Source: Terrimonas ginsenosidimutans (GTDB lineage Bacteria; Bacteroidota; Bacteroidia; Chitinophagales; Chitinophagaceae). From it: 64,000 nt of DNA. The position numbers and the translations under genes are program-made. The notes beneath the pieces are model-generated. The model was not told where the DNA came from and made no database searches. It saw only the letters and a list, made by a program, of their open reading frames with translations. Below, piece after piece: positions 33,409 through 41,047 of the stretch (its first letter is position 1; each line of letters starts with the position of its first letter). The stretch is taken from NCBI RefSeq assembly GCF_022012415.1, contig NZ_JAKLTR010000008.1, positions 124,001 through 188,000 of the forward strand, written 5' to 3'.

Positions 33409-35253
33409 TTATTCAACAATCAGTTCGTTCAGGCCCGCGTGACCTTTTCCGTCTCTCATAAGTTTATTAACGGGTGTTTGAGGATCGGAAGTCCAATCTC
33501 CATCCACAATATATTTATAGAGGTACCTCCCTTTGGGAAGAGCTAAGCGGCAGGTCCACCCACCATCTACCTTCACCATCGGGGTGCCGAACATATTCCA
33601 GTTGTTGAAGTCACTGACAAGGGATACTGATCTGGCATTTTCAAAACCTTTCAGGAAAAACGATGTAGTGCCTTCGAGGCTGGGCAGAACACTGATATAG
33701 TCGCGGCGTGGAAGAAGGCTGTCTCGCATTGCCACCTTATATACAAGGAAGGCTACAATAATGGCGCTTTCCCTGAGGTCTTTCTGGTTAACATACTCCA
33801 CCACATCCATATTTGTATGATGAACAGCGGATATGTAGTTCAAGGGATCCTGGATAAACTGAAATGCAGGAATATTCAATGCATCAAATAATTCGTGATC
33901 CGTTTGGTTACTGTATTGGAGGGTCACAAACCCATTTTCATCTTTATTGAAGGGGGCAAGATAAGCTTCCAGAATTGGTTTGATCTTGCTGTTTCCCTGA
34001 GCATAAATACCTCTGATCTTTCCTGTGCCGTTATCCAGGTTGAAATAAGCGGAAATATTGGCGAAGTCGGGCTTGGTCCGATTACTCATCAAATCACCAA
34101 CATGCGCATCAATGTACTTCCGGGAGCCGGCGAAAACCTGTTCCTCCCCACCCCACAAGCTTAACTTTACACTTCTTTTGAGGTTCAGTCCGGCTGCTTT
34201 CAGCAGGCGCATTGCCTCGATCATGACGGCGCATCCGGCTGCATTATCAACCGCCCCTGTCCCCCCATGCCAGGAGTCGAGGTGTGCTCCGATCATCACC
34301 TGCTCTTTTTGCAGCAAACTGTCTGCTCCTTTCATTGTAGCGATGACGTTGACATTATACTCAGGATTATAATTATAGGCTACATCCAAGTGAAGTTTCA
34401 ACACCGGGGAAATGCCTTGTTTGATAAGCCGGATCAACCTTCCGAAATGTTCGTTGGCAATTACAAAAGAAGCAACGGGCTTAATGTCATCGTTTTTTCT
34501 ATAGGAAGGAATATTCCGGTTGCCATCCACATGTAATATGCCATAGGGATAGTCGCTCGGCTCCAGCAAAGCCAATACTCCCTCCTGTTGGCAAAACTGA
34601 AAAAAAGGTCTCATGTCATCCCTTCTTTTTTCCTGGGACGCTATCGCATGTTGGGTAGAACGCCGGCTATGATAACCGATAAGCAGGTCATTAGGATCCG
34701 GGTTATCTGCGGCTTGCCGTAACAGATCTTTGGACAGCAACGCTGATCCTATTTGCTGAGCCCCCCTGAAGGAATGAAAATCCTGTCCTAACAACAAGAT
34801 CTTATTTTTGAGTTTACCCTTCAGGGTTTTAAAACTATCGATGTTGTCCAGCAGGACAACAGATCCCGAAACAGTTCCTTTGGTGGGTTGGGTATAGGCC
34901 AGAGGATAGGCAACAATATGCATAAAGTCAGGAACCGTCATCTCAACATTAAATGACTTGATCGTCCAGCCCCTGAACTGTTGATCAAACGATTCAAATT
35001 GAACTTCATCAACTCCAAACGAAATGAGCTGTTGTTTTACCCATCCAGCTGTGCGAAAATAATTCAGGGTGCCCAGCAGCCGCGGCCCGTTGATGTCAGC
35101 AAGATTGTTAAGGGATGAAGAGATGGAGGAATGAATATTTGCGGCAGTTCTGATTTTTTCTAACGCCAGGCTATCGTTAGACGCTTGTCCAAATGCCGCA
35201 TGTAACGGCATGCAAAATATTGCGCAGACAATTCCGGATTTGATGGTAGTCAT
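33409..35253 (-). CDS. M28-family zinc peptidase with C-terminal glycogen-binding-like (AMPK/CBM48) domain
   Basis: The 614-residue exported protein has a signal peptide (IVCAIFCMPLHAAFGQ), a PA-like insert, and an M28 domain with all metal ligands visible: His324 and Asp326 in GAHLDSW, Asp336 in GAVDNAAG, Glu370/371 in LWGGEEQVF, and a His in AVHHTNMD (478-479). Residues about 530-600 (FFLKGFENARSVSLVSDFNN, WNMFGTPMVKVDGGW, GRYLYKYIVDGDW) form a small beta-sandwich of the AMPK-beta/CBM48 class. M28 enzymes are aminopeptidases or carboxypeptidases. A carbohydrate-binding-like tail is unusual for the family and suggests targeting to glycans or the cell surface. Confidence 0.92.
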   Translation of the reverse strand: MTTIKSGIVCAIFCMPLHAAFGQASNDSLALEKIRTAANIHSSISSSLNNLADINGPRLLGTLNYFRTAGWVKQQLISFGVDEVQFESFDQQFRGWTIKSFNVEMTVPDFMHIVAYPLAYTQPTKGTVSGSVVLLDNIDSFKTLKGKLKNKILLLGQDFHSFRGAQQIGSALLSKDLLRQAADNPDPNDLLIGYHSRRSTQHAIASQEKRRDDMRPFFQFCQQEGVLALLEPSDYPYGILHVDGNRNIPSYRKNDDIKPVASFVIANEHFGRLIRLIKQGISPVLKLHLDVAYNYNPEYNVNVIATMKGADSLLQKEQVMIGAHLDSWHGGTGAVDNAAGCAVMIEAMRLLKAAGLNLKRSVKLSLWGGEEQVFAGSRKYIDAHVGDLMSNRTKPDFANISAYFNLDNGTGKIRGIYAQGNSKIKPILEAYLAPFNKDENGFVTLQYSNQTDHELFDALNIPAFQFIQDPLNYISAVHHTNMDVVEYVNQKDLRESAIIVAFLVYKVAMRDSLLPRRDYISVLPSLEGTTSFFLKGFENARSVSLVSDFNNWNMFGTPMVKVDGGWTCRLALPKGRYLYKYIVDGDWTSDPQTPVNKLMRDGKGHAGLNELIVE

Positions 35254-36083
35254 AACAAATGAAGCTTAGGAAATGCATACGTTCTTACCCAGGTCGAAAC
35301 GAATAAATAAATGAAATATTTTCTTCATTTCTTCATTTATTTATGTCGATAATGAACTTATAAGCTGGTGGCAGCAACACTGTTTAGCAGAGTTTAACCC
35401 CTAAAGTTTGTGATGAAGAAAAATCATTGGCGAACCGCAGAACAACGTAAGCCTTTATGAAATAAAGGATCAAGCGTAAAAGTTGCGGGATGGTTGTCTA
35501 AATGTTTAATGGTTTAAAAGTTTAAAGTTTTTGCTTTTGCTTTGCTTCGGTCCCTCGGCTGATGTAATCAGGCTTGCCGGTATTCTGCAAACGGGTTATT
35601 ATTATTTGTCCACTTACAAGTTTTTAAGCGATAGCTACCTGATCGGGTACAAAAACGTGAGCGCGCCTTGAAGCGATATATGCTCCTTAGATACGACATT
35701 CTGGCACGCGAAGCCAGTTGATGTGTGACTTATGATAATCATTCAGGGTCAAACTCCGCGTGTTTTTGAAATGCTTGTTAGTCGTCGTTAGTTCGTCTCT
35801 TGGTCGTCCTTTGGCCGTCCAAAGTTTGACGGGATTTCAGGCAGTGAAAAATGGTGACAAGCTGACACGCTGAGGGCGATAAATCTTTTGAGCGACTGGC
35901 CTGAATTCCCTCTTCCGCTTCGCTACGGTGTAAGAGCCGGTAGAAGTTAATGCGAGCGATGCTCATCCGGAACATTTCAACCCAAGCCATTTTGCAGACC
36001 ATCCCCCAGCTTTTCAATATGATCCGAAATAAACGATGTGGGTAAGTATTCAACAAAAAAGCCAAAAGCAAACTCATTTTTGA
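35254..36083. other. Gene-free stretch
   Basis: About 830 bp without a convincing gene. The one long frame (minus, 35778-36077) has no domain and unnatural composition. It contains TTTAAAAGTTTAAAG-like words near 35513-35535. Confidence 0.4.
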
Positions 36084-36112
36084 ATTTTTACTTTTGACTT
36101 TTTACTTTTTTT
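36084..36112. repeat. Single arm of AAGTAAAAAG words
   Basis: TTTTTACTTTTGACTTTTTACT lies just past the 3' end of the tRNA-Cys gene (minus strand reads AGTAAAAAGTCAAAAGTAAAAA). It uses the same words as the hairpins at 38168 and 43516, but no clear opposite arm is seen here. Confidence 0.5.
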
Positions 36113-36114
36113 CG

Positions 36115-36185
36115 AGGTCCCTAGCGGATTCGAACCGCTGTAGAAGCTTTTGCAGAGCTTTGCCTAGCCACTCGGCCAAAGGACC
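36115..36185 (-). tRNA. tRNA-Cys (anticodon GCA)
   Basis: On the minus strand the 71-nt cloverleaf reads GGTCCTT (acceptor), D arm GCCGAGTGGCTAGGC, anticodon arm AAGCT-CTGCAAA-AGCTT with anticodon GCA, T arm AGCGG-TTCGAAT-CCGCT, then AGGGACC and discriminator T. U73 is the expected discriminator for tRNA-Cys. There is no encoded CCA. It lies divergent to the nucleoside phosphorylase gene. Confidence 0.97.
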
Positions 36186-36219
36186 ATTTTTGTCCAAAAC
36201 CAGCTGATCAGCCTTGTTT

Positions 36220-36250
36220 TTTGGACAGGCGCAAAAATAAGATATTTTTG
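36220..36250 (+). promoter_or_regulatory. Promoter of the nucleoside phosphorylase gene
   Basis: TTTG at 36220-36223 and TATTTTTG at 36243-36250, with 19 bp between, fit the Bacteroidota primary-sigma promoter (TTTG, 19-21 bp, TAnnTTTG). The start codon is 37 nt further on. Confidence 0.65.
36232..36239 (-). promoter_or_regulatory. -7 element TATTTTTG for tRNA-Cys
   Basis: On the minus strand TATTTTTG lies about 46 nt before the tRNA 5' end. It stands back-to-back with the plus-strand -7 element at 36243-36250, so the two promoters are interlocked. Confidence 0.55.
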
Positions 36251-36287
36251 GTTAACAAACAGAAGGTTTTCTAATTAAATAAGTTAT

Positions 36288-37169
36288 ATGAATCGAATTG
36301 CAGAGTCTGAACTGATAATCAACCCGAGGGGTGCCGTTTATCACCTCGATCTGAGACCTGAAGAAATCGCGGGAACTGTGATCACGGTTGGTGACCCGGA
36401 CCGTGTCAAAGAAGTCAGCAAACACTTCGATTCCATCGAGGTTCAAAGACAACACCGGGAATTCGTTTCGCATACGGGCTATGTGGGTAAGAAAAGATTA
36501 ACGGTATTATCCTCAGGGATCGGACCGGATAATATCGATATCGTAGTGAATGAACTGGATGCACTGGTCAATATTGATTTTGAGACCAGGCTTATTAAAT
36601 CTGAACTGAAAGCACTTAACATCATCCGGATCGGCACCTCCGGTTCTCTGCAGGCCGATATCCCCGTTGATAGCTTTGTTGCGTCCACACATGGTCTGGG
36701 CATAGACAATCTTCTGAATTTTTACCGTCACGAACATAACGAGGAAGAAAACCAACTGTTACATTCTTTTGTTACACATACGCAGATGCATGGACAGATA
36801 GGCAATCCTTACGTAAGTGGCGCTGCCCCTTCCCTGCTAAAACATTTTGTAAAAGACTTCCACCACGGTATTACCGTAACCTGCCCGGGGTTCTATGGCC
36901 CACAGGGAAGAATTCTCAGATTAGGCGTGCGGAACCCGGCCCTGATCAACCGGCTCACCGATTTCCGGTTTGGTCAGCACCGTATTACCAATTTCGAAAT
37001 GGAGACTTCCGCCATCTACGGACTCGGCAGGTTACTCGGGCACAATTGCCTGGCAATCAATGCTATTGTTGCCAATCGCGTGGTCCAGGAATTCTCCAAA
37101 GACGGCAAAGCCGCTGTGGAAAAGCTCATCCAGAAATTCATCGGCATTTTTGCAGAGGAGAAGTTATAG
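36288..37169 (+). CDS. Nucleoside phosphorylase (uridine phosphorylase/PNP_UDP_1 family)
   Basis: The 293-residue protein has the family's phosphate and nucleoside landmarks: VITVGDPDRVKEVS (near residue 32), SSGIGPDNIDIVVNEL (near 75), IIRIGTSGSLQ (near 112), and NFEMETSAIYGLGRLLGH (near 236), in which the E-M-E motif binds the ribose. It releases the base from a nucleoside with phosphate in salvage; uridine is the likely substrate but not proven. The stop codon TAG lies in the first word of the following hairpin. Confidence 0.9.
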   Translation: MNRIAESELIINPRGAVYHLDLRPEEIAGTVITVGDPDRVKEVSKHFDSIEVQRQHREFVSHTGYVGKKRLTVLSSGIGPDNIDIVVNELDALVNIDFETRLIKSELKALNIIRIGTSGSLQADIPVDSFVASTHGLGIDNLLNFYRHEHNEEENQLLHSFVTHTQMHGQIGNPYVSGAAPSLLKHFVKDFHHGITVTCPGFYGPQGRILRLGVRNPALINRLTDFRFGQHRITNFEMETSAIYGLGRLLGHNCLAINAIVANRVVQEFSKDGKAAVEKLIQKFIGIFAEEKL

Positions 37170-37367
37170 GTACCAGAAGTTTCAGAGGTTTCATAGGTTC
37201 CATAGGTTTCAGAGGTTTCTGAAGTTCTATTATTCCGAAACGCCCGAGTTTCTGCGCTTGTGAATGTATGGAACCTCAGGAACCTATGGAACCTCTGAAA
37301 CCTATGGAACCTATGAAACCTCTGGAACTCAGGAAACCTCTAAACCTTATGAAACCTCCGAAACCTT
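37168..37367. repeat. Word hairpin (GGAACCTAT/GAAACCTCT family)
   Basis: The left arm, 37168-37231, is built of ATAGGTTCC, AGAGGTTTC and similar 9-bp words. The right arm, 37266-37367, holds more copies of the complements (GGAACCTAT, GAAACCTCT). It fills the gap between the nucleoside phosphorylase and dapF. An upstream open frame of dapF runs through the right arm (SGTYGTSETYGTYETSG) but is not part of the enzyme. Confidence 0.88.
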
Positions 37368-37370
37368 TCA

Positions 37371-37378
37371 TACTTTTG
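37371..37378 (+). promoter_or_regulatory. -7 element TACTTTTG of dapF
   Basis: TACTTTTG ends 8 nt before the dapF ATG at 37387. The mRNA leader would be only a base or two long. Confidence 0.5.
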
Positions 37379-37386
37379 TCAACTTT

Positions 37387-38172
37387 ATGACGCTCAAATT
37401 CTACAAATACCAGGGAACAGGCAACGACTTTATCCTGGCAGACAACCGTACCAATCAGTATTCTTCCCTCACAACCGACCAGATCCGCCGTTTGTGTGAC
37501 AGGCGTTTTGGCATTGGCGCGGATGGACTCATGCTGCTGAATCAAAAAGCAGGTTATGATTTTGAGATGAAATATTTCAATGCTGACGGGCGGGAAGGAA
37601 GCATGTGCGGCAATGGCGGACGCTGCATTACCAAGTTCGCTTACCATCTTGGCATTCACCGGATCGATTATAAGTTCATCGCTGTCGATGGCGATCATGA
37701 AGCAGAAATCGACCCCGACGGGATCGTTTCGCTTAAAATGAAAGATGTAGATAAGATCCGCCGCTTTCACAGCGACTTTATTCTGAATACAGGTTCTCCT
37801 CACTATATCAAACCAGTCAACGAAGTAATGGATATAGACGTTTACAAAAAAGGACGTGATATCCGCTACAGTAAAGACTTTGAAGCAGAAGGCATCAATG
37901 TCAATTTTGTTGAACAGGTCACTGATGACAAGATCATTGTACGCACTTACGAGCGCGGTGTGGAAGATGAAACCTATTCATGCGGCACCGGCGTTACTGC
38001 GGCAGCACTGGTCTACTATCATAACGAAAACGGCTTTAACGACGTAGAAGTAAAAACACTGGGCGGCACACTCACTGTTGAATTTGACAGAATGGGTGAA
38101 GAAAAGTACGCGAACATCTGGCTTTGCGGACCAGCGGAAAAGGTGTTTGAGGGAGAAGTTGTAGTCAAGTAA
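37387..38172 (+). CDS. dapF: Diaminopimelate epimerase
   Basis: This is 261 residues from the ATG at 37387, where the family sequence begins (MTLKFYKYQGTGNDFILADN). The open frame extends 41 codons further up but runs through the word hairpin. The two catalytic cysteines are in DGREGSMCGNGGRC and ETYSCGTGVTAAAL. The enzyme turns LL- into meso-diaminopimelate for lysine and peptidoglycan synthesis without a cofactor. Its stop codon TAA is inside the first AAGTAAAAAG word of the next hairpin. Confidence 0.96.
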   Translation: MTLKFYKYQGTGNDFILADNRTNQYSSLTTDQIRRLCDRRFGIGADGLMLLNQKAGYDFEMKYFNADGREGSMCGNGGRCITKFAYHLGIHRIDYKFIAVDGDHEAEIDPDGIVSLKMKDVDKIRRFHSDFILNTGSPHYIKPVNEVMDIDVYKKGRDIRYSKDFEAEGINVNFVEQVTDDKIIVRTYERGVEDETYSCGTGVTAAALVYYHNENGFNDVEVKTLGGTLTVEFDRMGEEKYANIWLCGPAEKVFEGEVVVK

Positions 38173-38273
38173 AAAGTCTAAAGTAAAAAGTAAAAAAAGG
38201 GTATCCCGGGGGAGGACGCGCCTTAAACGTTCGGGGGCTATTTTTACTTTTTAATTTTTACCTTTTACTTTGA
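38168..38273. repeat. Word hairpin (AAGTAAAAAG family)
   Basis: The left arm, 38168-38199, has AAGTAAAAAG, TAAAGTAAAAAGT. The right arm, 38240-38273, has ATTTTTACTTTTTAA and TACCTTTTACTTTG. It carries a GC-rich centre and lies between dapF and corA. Confidence 0.82.
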
Positions 38274-38276
38274 CAC

Positions 38277-38284
38277 TATATTTG
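38277..38284 (+). promoter_or_regulatory. -7 element TATATTTG of corA
   Basis: TATATTTG ends 4 nt before the corA ATG at 38289, so a leaderless transcript is expected if this is the promoter. Confidence 0.5.
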
Positions 38285-38288
38285 TCGC

Positions 38289-39227
38289 ATGATCCAGTAT
38301 TTCAAAAATATCAACCACACCACGGTTGAAGTAGATAAGCCCGAAGAAGGAACCTGGGTCAATGTATTACCGCCATTGAAGCAGGAAGAATTTACCGAGC
38401 TGTCAAATAAGCTCGATATCCCTATCGACTTCCTGACCGATTCATTGGATATAGACGAAAGAAGCCGTTTCGAAAAGGATTCCACGGTGAAACTGCTGGT
38501 CATCAAAACACCAACCGAAAACAACTCTTTCAACGAAAGCGACGCCTATTATATCACTATTCCGATCTGCGTCATTCTCACCCACACCCAGATCGTTACT
38601 GTCAACTCGTTTGAGAATACCGCGATCAAGAAATTCCTGAGCACATTCCAGAACCGGCATCCTGACAAGAAGAATATGATGGTGCTGAAGATCTTCGAGA
38701 AAGTCGTGCAGAACTTCATGGAACACCTCAAAGAGATCAACCAGCGCAGGAATGTTTTCGAACAAAAGCTATATGATGCCAGCCGTAATGAACACCTGCT
38801 CGAGCTCATGCGGATCCAGAAGAGCCTTGTTTACTTTGTAACAGCACTCCGTTCAAATGAATTGCTGTTCATCAAACTGGAAAGAACAAATTTCCTTGGC
38901 CTGAATGAAGAGGAAAAAGAATTCCTGAATGACCTGATCGTGGATAATTCACAGGCCCTTGAAATGGCCAACATCTACACCAATATCCTCAGCAGTACAC
39001 TGGATGCGTTCGCGAGCATCATTGCCAATAACCAGAACCAGGTGTTGAAAAGACTGGCTGTGATCACGATCGTACTCACTTTCCCTGTATTGATCTCCAG
39101 TTTATTTGGCATGAACGTACCAAGCGGATTCGAACATTCGCCATACGCGTTCTATATCGTCGTATTCCTTTCACTGGCGATTGCCCTGATCGTTGGCTGG
39201 TTATTCCTCCGTAAAAAAATCATCTGA
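38289..39227 (+). CDS. corA: CorA-family magnesium (divalent metal) transporter
   Basis: The 312-residue protein has the large cytoplasmic N-terminal domain and long stalk helix of CorA, then two C-terminal transmembrane helices: LAVITIVLTFPVLISSLFG followed by the selectivity motif GMN (LFGMNVPSGFEHSP), then AFYIVVFLSLAIALIVGWLF with the basic tail RKKII. It should form a pentameric Mg2+ channel in the inner membrane. The NUDIX gene starts 6 nt later, so the two may share a transcript. Confidence 0.95.
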   Translation: MIQYFKNINHTTVEVDKPEEGTWVNVLPPLKQEEFTELSNKLDIPIDFLTDSLDIDERSRFEKDSTVKLLVIKTPTENNSFNESDAYYITIPICVILTHTQIVTVNSFENTAIKKFLSTFQNRHPDKKNMMVLKIFEKVVQNFMEHLKEINQRRNVFEQKLYDASRNEHLLELMRIQKSLVYFVTALRSNELLFIKLERTNFLGLNEEEKEFLNDLIVDNSQALEMANIYTNILSSTLDAFASIIANNQNQVLKRLAVITIVLTFPVLISSLFGMNVPSGFEHSPYAFYIVVFLSLAIALIVGWLFLRKKII

Positions 39228-39232
39228 GATAA

Positions 39233-39700
39233 ATGCATTTTTTTAATATCCGCGTATACGGCATTCTGATAAACGACAGGAAACAGGTGCTTGTAAGCGA
39301 TGAATACATCCGTGGCAGTTACTTCACAAAGTTTCCGGGGGGCGGACTTGAATTTGGCGAAGGTACCCGCGATTGCCTGAAGCGGGAATTCAAAGAAGAA
39401 ATGGATCTTGACGTCGAGATCGGCGATCATATCTACACCACAGATTTTTTCCAGATGTCTGCTTTCAACCCGGAACATCAGATCATTTCGATCTATTACT
39501 TTGCCAAAGCGCTGGAGGAGATCAAAGCACCGCTGCGGGAGAAGGAGTTTGACTTTGATGAACGGGAAATGGAGATGTACCGTGTGAAAGGTGAAACGGA
39601 GACGTTCCGGTTTGTAGACTGGGAGGATTTTTCTTCAAAGGCGGTGACATTGCCGATCGACAAAGTGGTGGCGGATCTTCTTAAAATTCGGCTGGCGTAG
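39233..39700 (+). CDS. NUDIX hydrolase
   Basis: The 155-residue protein contains a full Nudix box, GGLEFGEGTRDCLKREFKEE and MDL (G-x5-E-x7-REUxEE pattern; near residues 41-63), which binds Mg2+ and cleaves nucleoside-diphosphate-linked substrates. The actual substrate is unknown. It follows corA by 6 nt. The last codons and the stop (CTG GCG TAG) are formed by the outer word of the following hairpin. Confidence 0.9.
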   Translation: MHFFNIRVYGILINDRKQVLVSDEYIRGSYFTKFPGGGLEFGEGTRDCLKREFKEEMDLDVEIGDHIYTTDFFQMSAFNPEHQIISIYYFAKALEEIKAPLREKEFDFDEREMEMYRVKGETETFRFVDWEDFSSKAVTLPIDKVVADLLKIRLA

Positions 39701-39856
39701 GAGTATCGCAGAGGACGCAAAGATTGCGCAAGGAACGCAAAGAATATCCTGGCGAACTTTGAGCAACCTTTGCGTCCTCTGCGAAACCTTGCGTACTTTA
39801 CGGAACCTTTGCGTCCTCTGCGAAACCTTTGCGTCCTCTGCGATACTCCTACGCGG
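39693..39856. repeat. Word hairpin (GAGGACGCAAAG family) spanning two stop codons
   Basis: The left arm begins TGGCGTAGGAGTATCGCAGA (39693). The right arm ends CTCTGCGATACTCCTACGCGG (about 39836-39856). Between them are four or five copies of the word CTTTGCGTCCTCTGCGAAAC. The stop codons of the converging NUDIX and transporter genes lie in the two outer ends. Confidence 0.9.
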
Positions 39857-40652
39857 TTTCATCTCCCATGGCAGCCTTTCTCATTTGAGCAGCCGTATCA
39901 TGCCCGAGGTAACGCTCTATCAGGTTGTGCACCCCATAGATCACGGGTGTTAAGATCACGGCCATGATGAATTTGTAAATATAATTCCCTACACAGATCG
40001 TCATTACCAGTGCAAATGACCATGGCTGCCCCTGCCCCGGAGACAAGCGCGGCCCGATATAAAAGGCAATAAACAACACAACAAAGCTGTCAACAAACTG
40101 CGAGATCACGGTTGAGCCCGTTGACCGCAACCAGATCTTCTTTTCACCGGTCACCTGTTTGATCTTGTGAAAGATCCATACATCCAGGATCTGCCCGATC
40201 AGAAAAGCGACCAGCGATCCGATAATGATCCATGAACTTTGTCCGAGTATTGATTGATACGCCACATCCGCATCCGCGATTCCCTGGGCTGCATAATTGC
40301 CGGTCCAGAAATCCGCCGGCGTCAAATGGATCGCGCCCTGGAACATGATGAATGTGTAAGCGATCAGCCCAACCGCCAGGAATGAAAGGAACCTGACGCC
40401 TTTCATCCCATAATATTCATTGATCGTATCAGTCATGATAAAAACAACCGGCCACAGCAATACTCCTGCAGTGAGGTTGAATGAGAACTTATTCCCAAAT
40501 AAGCCGATCTCAAACGGCGCAACCCCAAACGTTTTCTCCAGCGAAAAGATCTTCACCCCGATCACTTCAGCGATCAGCGCATTCGCAATAAAAAAACCTC
40601 CCAAAATCAGGAACAGCCGTGTCGGTTTGTTTTTAATTATAGCCTGGATCAT
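39849..40652 (-). CDS. Queuosine precursor transporter (YhhQ/QPTR family)
   Basis: The 267-residue protein is an inner-membrane transporter with about six to seven helices. It shows the family pattern: IANALIAEVIGVKIF (near residue 25), LWPVVFIMTDTINEYYGMKG (near 68-87), IGSLVAFLIGQILDVWIFHK, WLRSTGSTVISQFVDSFVVL. Family members take up queuosine precursors (preQ0, preQ1 or queuine) for tRNA modification. Its start overlaps the end of the small membrane protein gene by 20 nt, and its stop TAG is inside the word hairpin. Confidence 0.92.
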   Translation of the reverse strand: MIQAIIKNKPTRLFLILGGFFIANALIAEVIGVKIFSLEKTFGVAPFEIGLFGNKFSFNLTAGVLLWPVVFIMTDTINEYYGMKGVRFLSFLAVGLIAYTFIMFQGAIHLTPADFWTGNYAAQGIADADVAYQSILGQSSWIIIGSLVAFLIGQILDVWIFHKIKQVTGEKKIWLRSTGSTVISQFVDSFVVLFIAFYIGPRLSPGQGQPWSFALVMTICVGNYIYKFIMAVILTPVIYGVHNLIERYLGHDTAAQMRKAAMGDETA

Positions 40653-40935
40653 TTAACACAAGTATATAAAGCACAAGAATGACGAGAAAAAACAAATTAC
40701 TGACGATCAGCCAAAGTGGAACATATGGTGTCAGCTTTCTTTTCACAAACAATACGATCAGATAACACACGTTCACAACGGGTACCAGGATACCTCCCAT
40801 CAAATACCCCAATATGACGATAAACGATGTTGTACCGTCATCACTGGTCCAATCCGTGAACCGCAGGGAGAATGCCAGAAGGAAAAAAAAGCCGCAGATA
40901 AAGGCCAGTCGAGACAAAAATAATAGCCAGCGCAT
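40633..40935 (-). CDS. Small three-helix membrane protein, unknown
   Basis: The 100-residue protein has three hydrophobic helices (WLLFLSRLAFICGFFFLLAF, SFIVILGYLMGGILVPVVNV, LWLIVSNLFFLVILVLYILV) and no motif I recognise. The 20-nt overlap with the downstream queuosine precursor transporter points to coupled translation. Confidence 0.7.
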   Translation of the reverse strand: MRWLLFLSRLAFICGFFFLLAFSLRFTDWTSDDGTTSFIVILGYLMGGILVPVVNVCYLIVLFVKRKLTPYVPLWLIVSNLFFLVILVLYILVLNDPGYN

Positions 40936-41047
40936 CAGTGATTTTCGTCTAAAATAGCATTATTTTGTCAGCCCGGGGGCCAAAGCTTTCCACGTAAAAT
41001 GGACAACTGACTAACAGCCCTTCGCTTAATAAAAAAAAGATAACCGG

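Noticed and set aside
35778-36077. 99-codon minus-strand frame upstream of the tRNA
   Set aside because: No domain and no upstream signal; composition unlike neighbouring genes.
37264-37386. N-terminal extension of dapF (repeated SGTYGTSETYG-like peptide)
   Set aside because: It is the translated right arm of the word hairpin; the enzyme family begins at the ATG at 37387 and a -7 element lies between.
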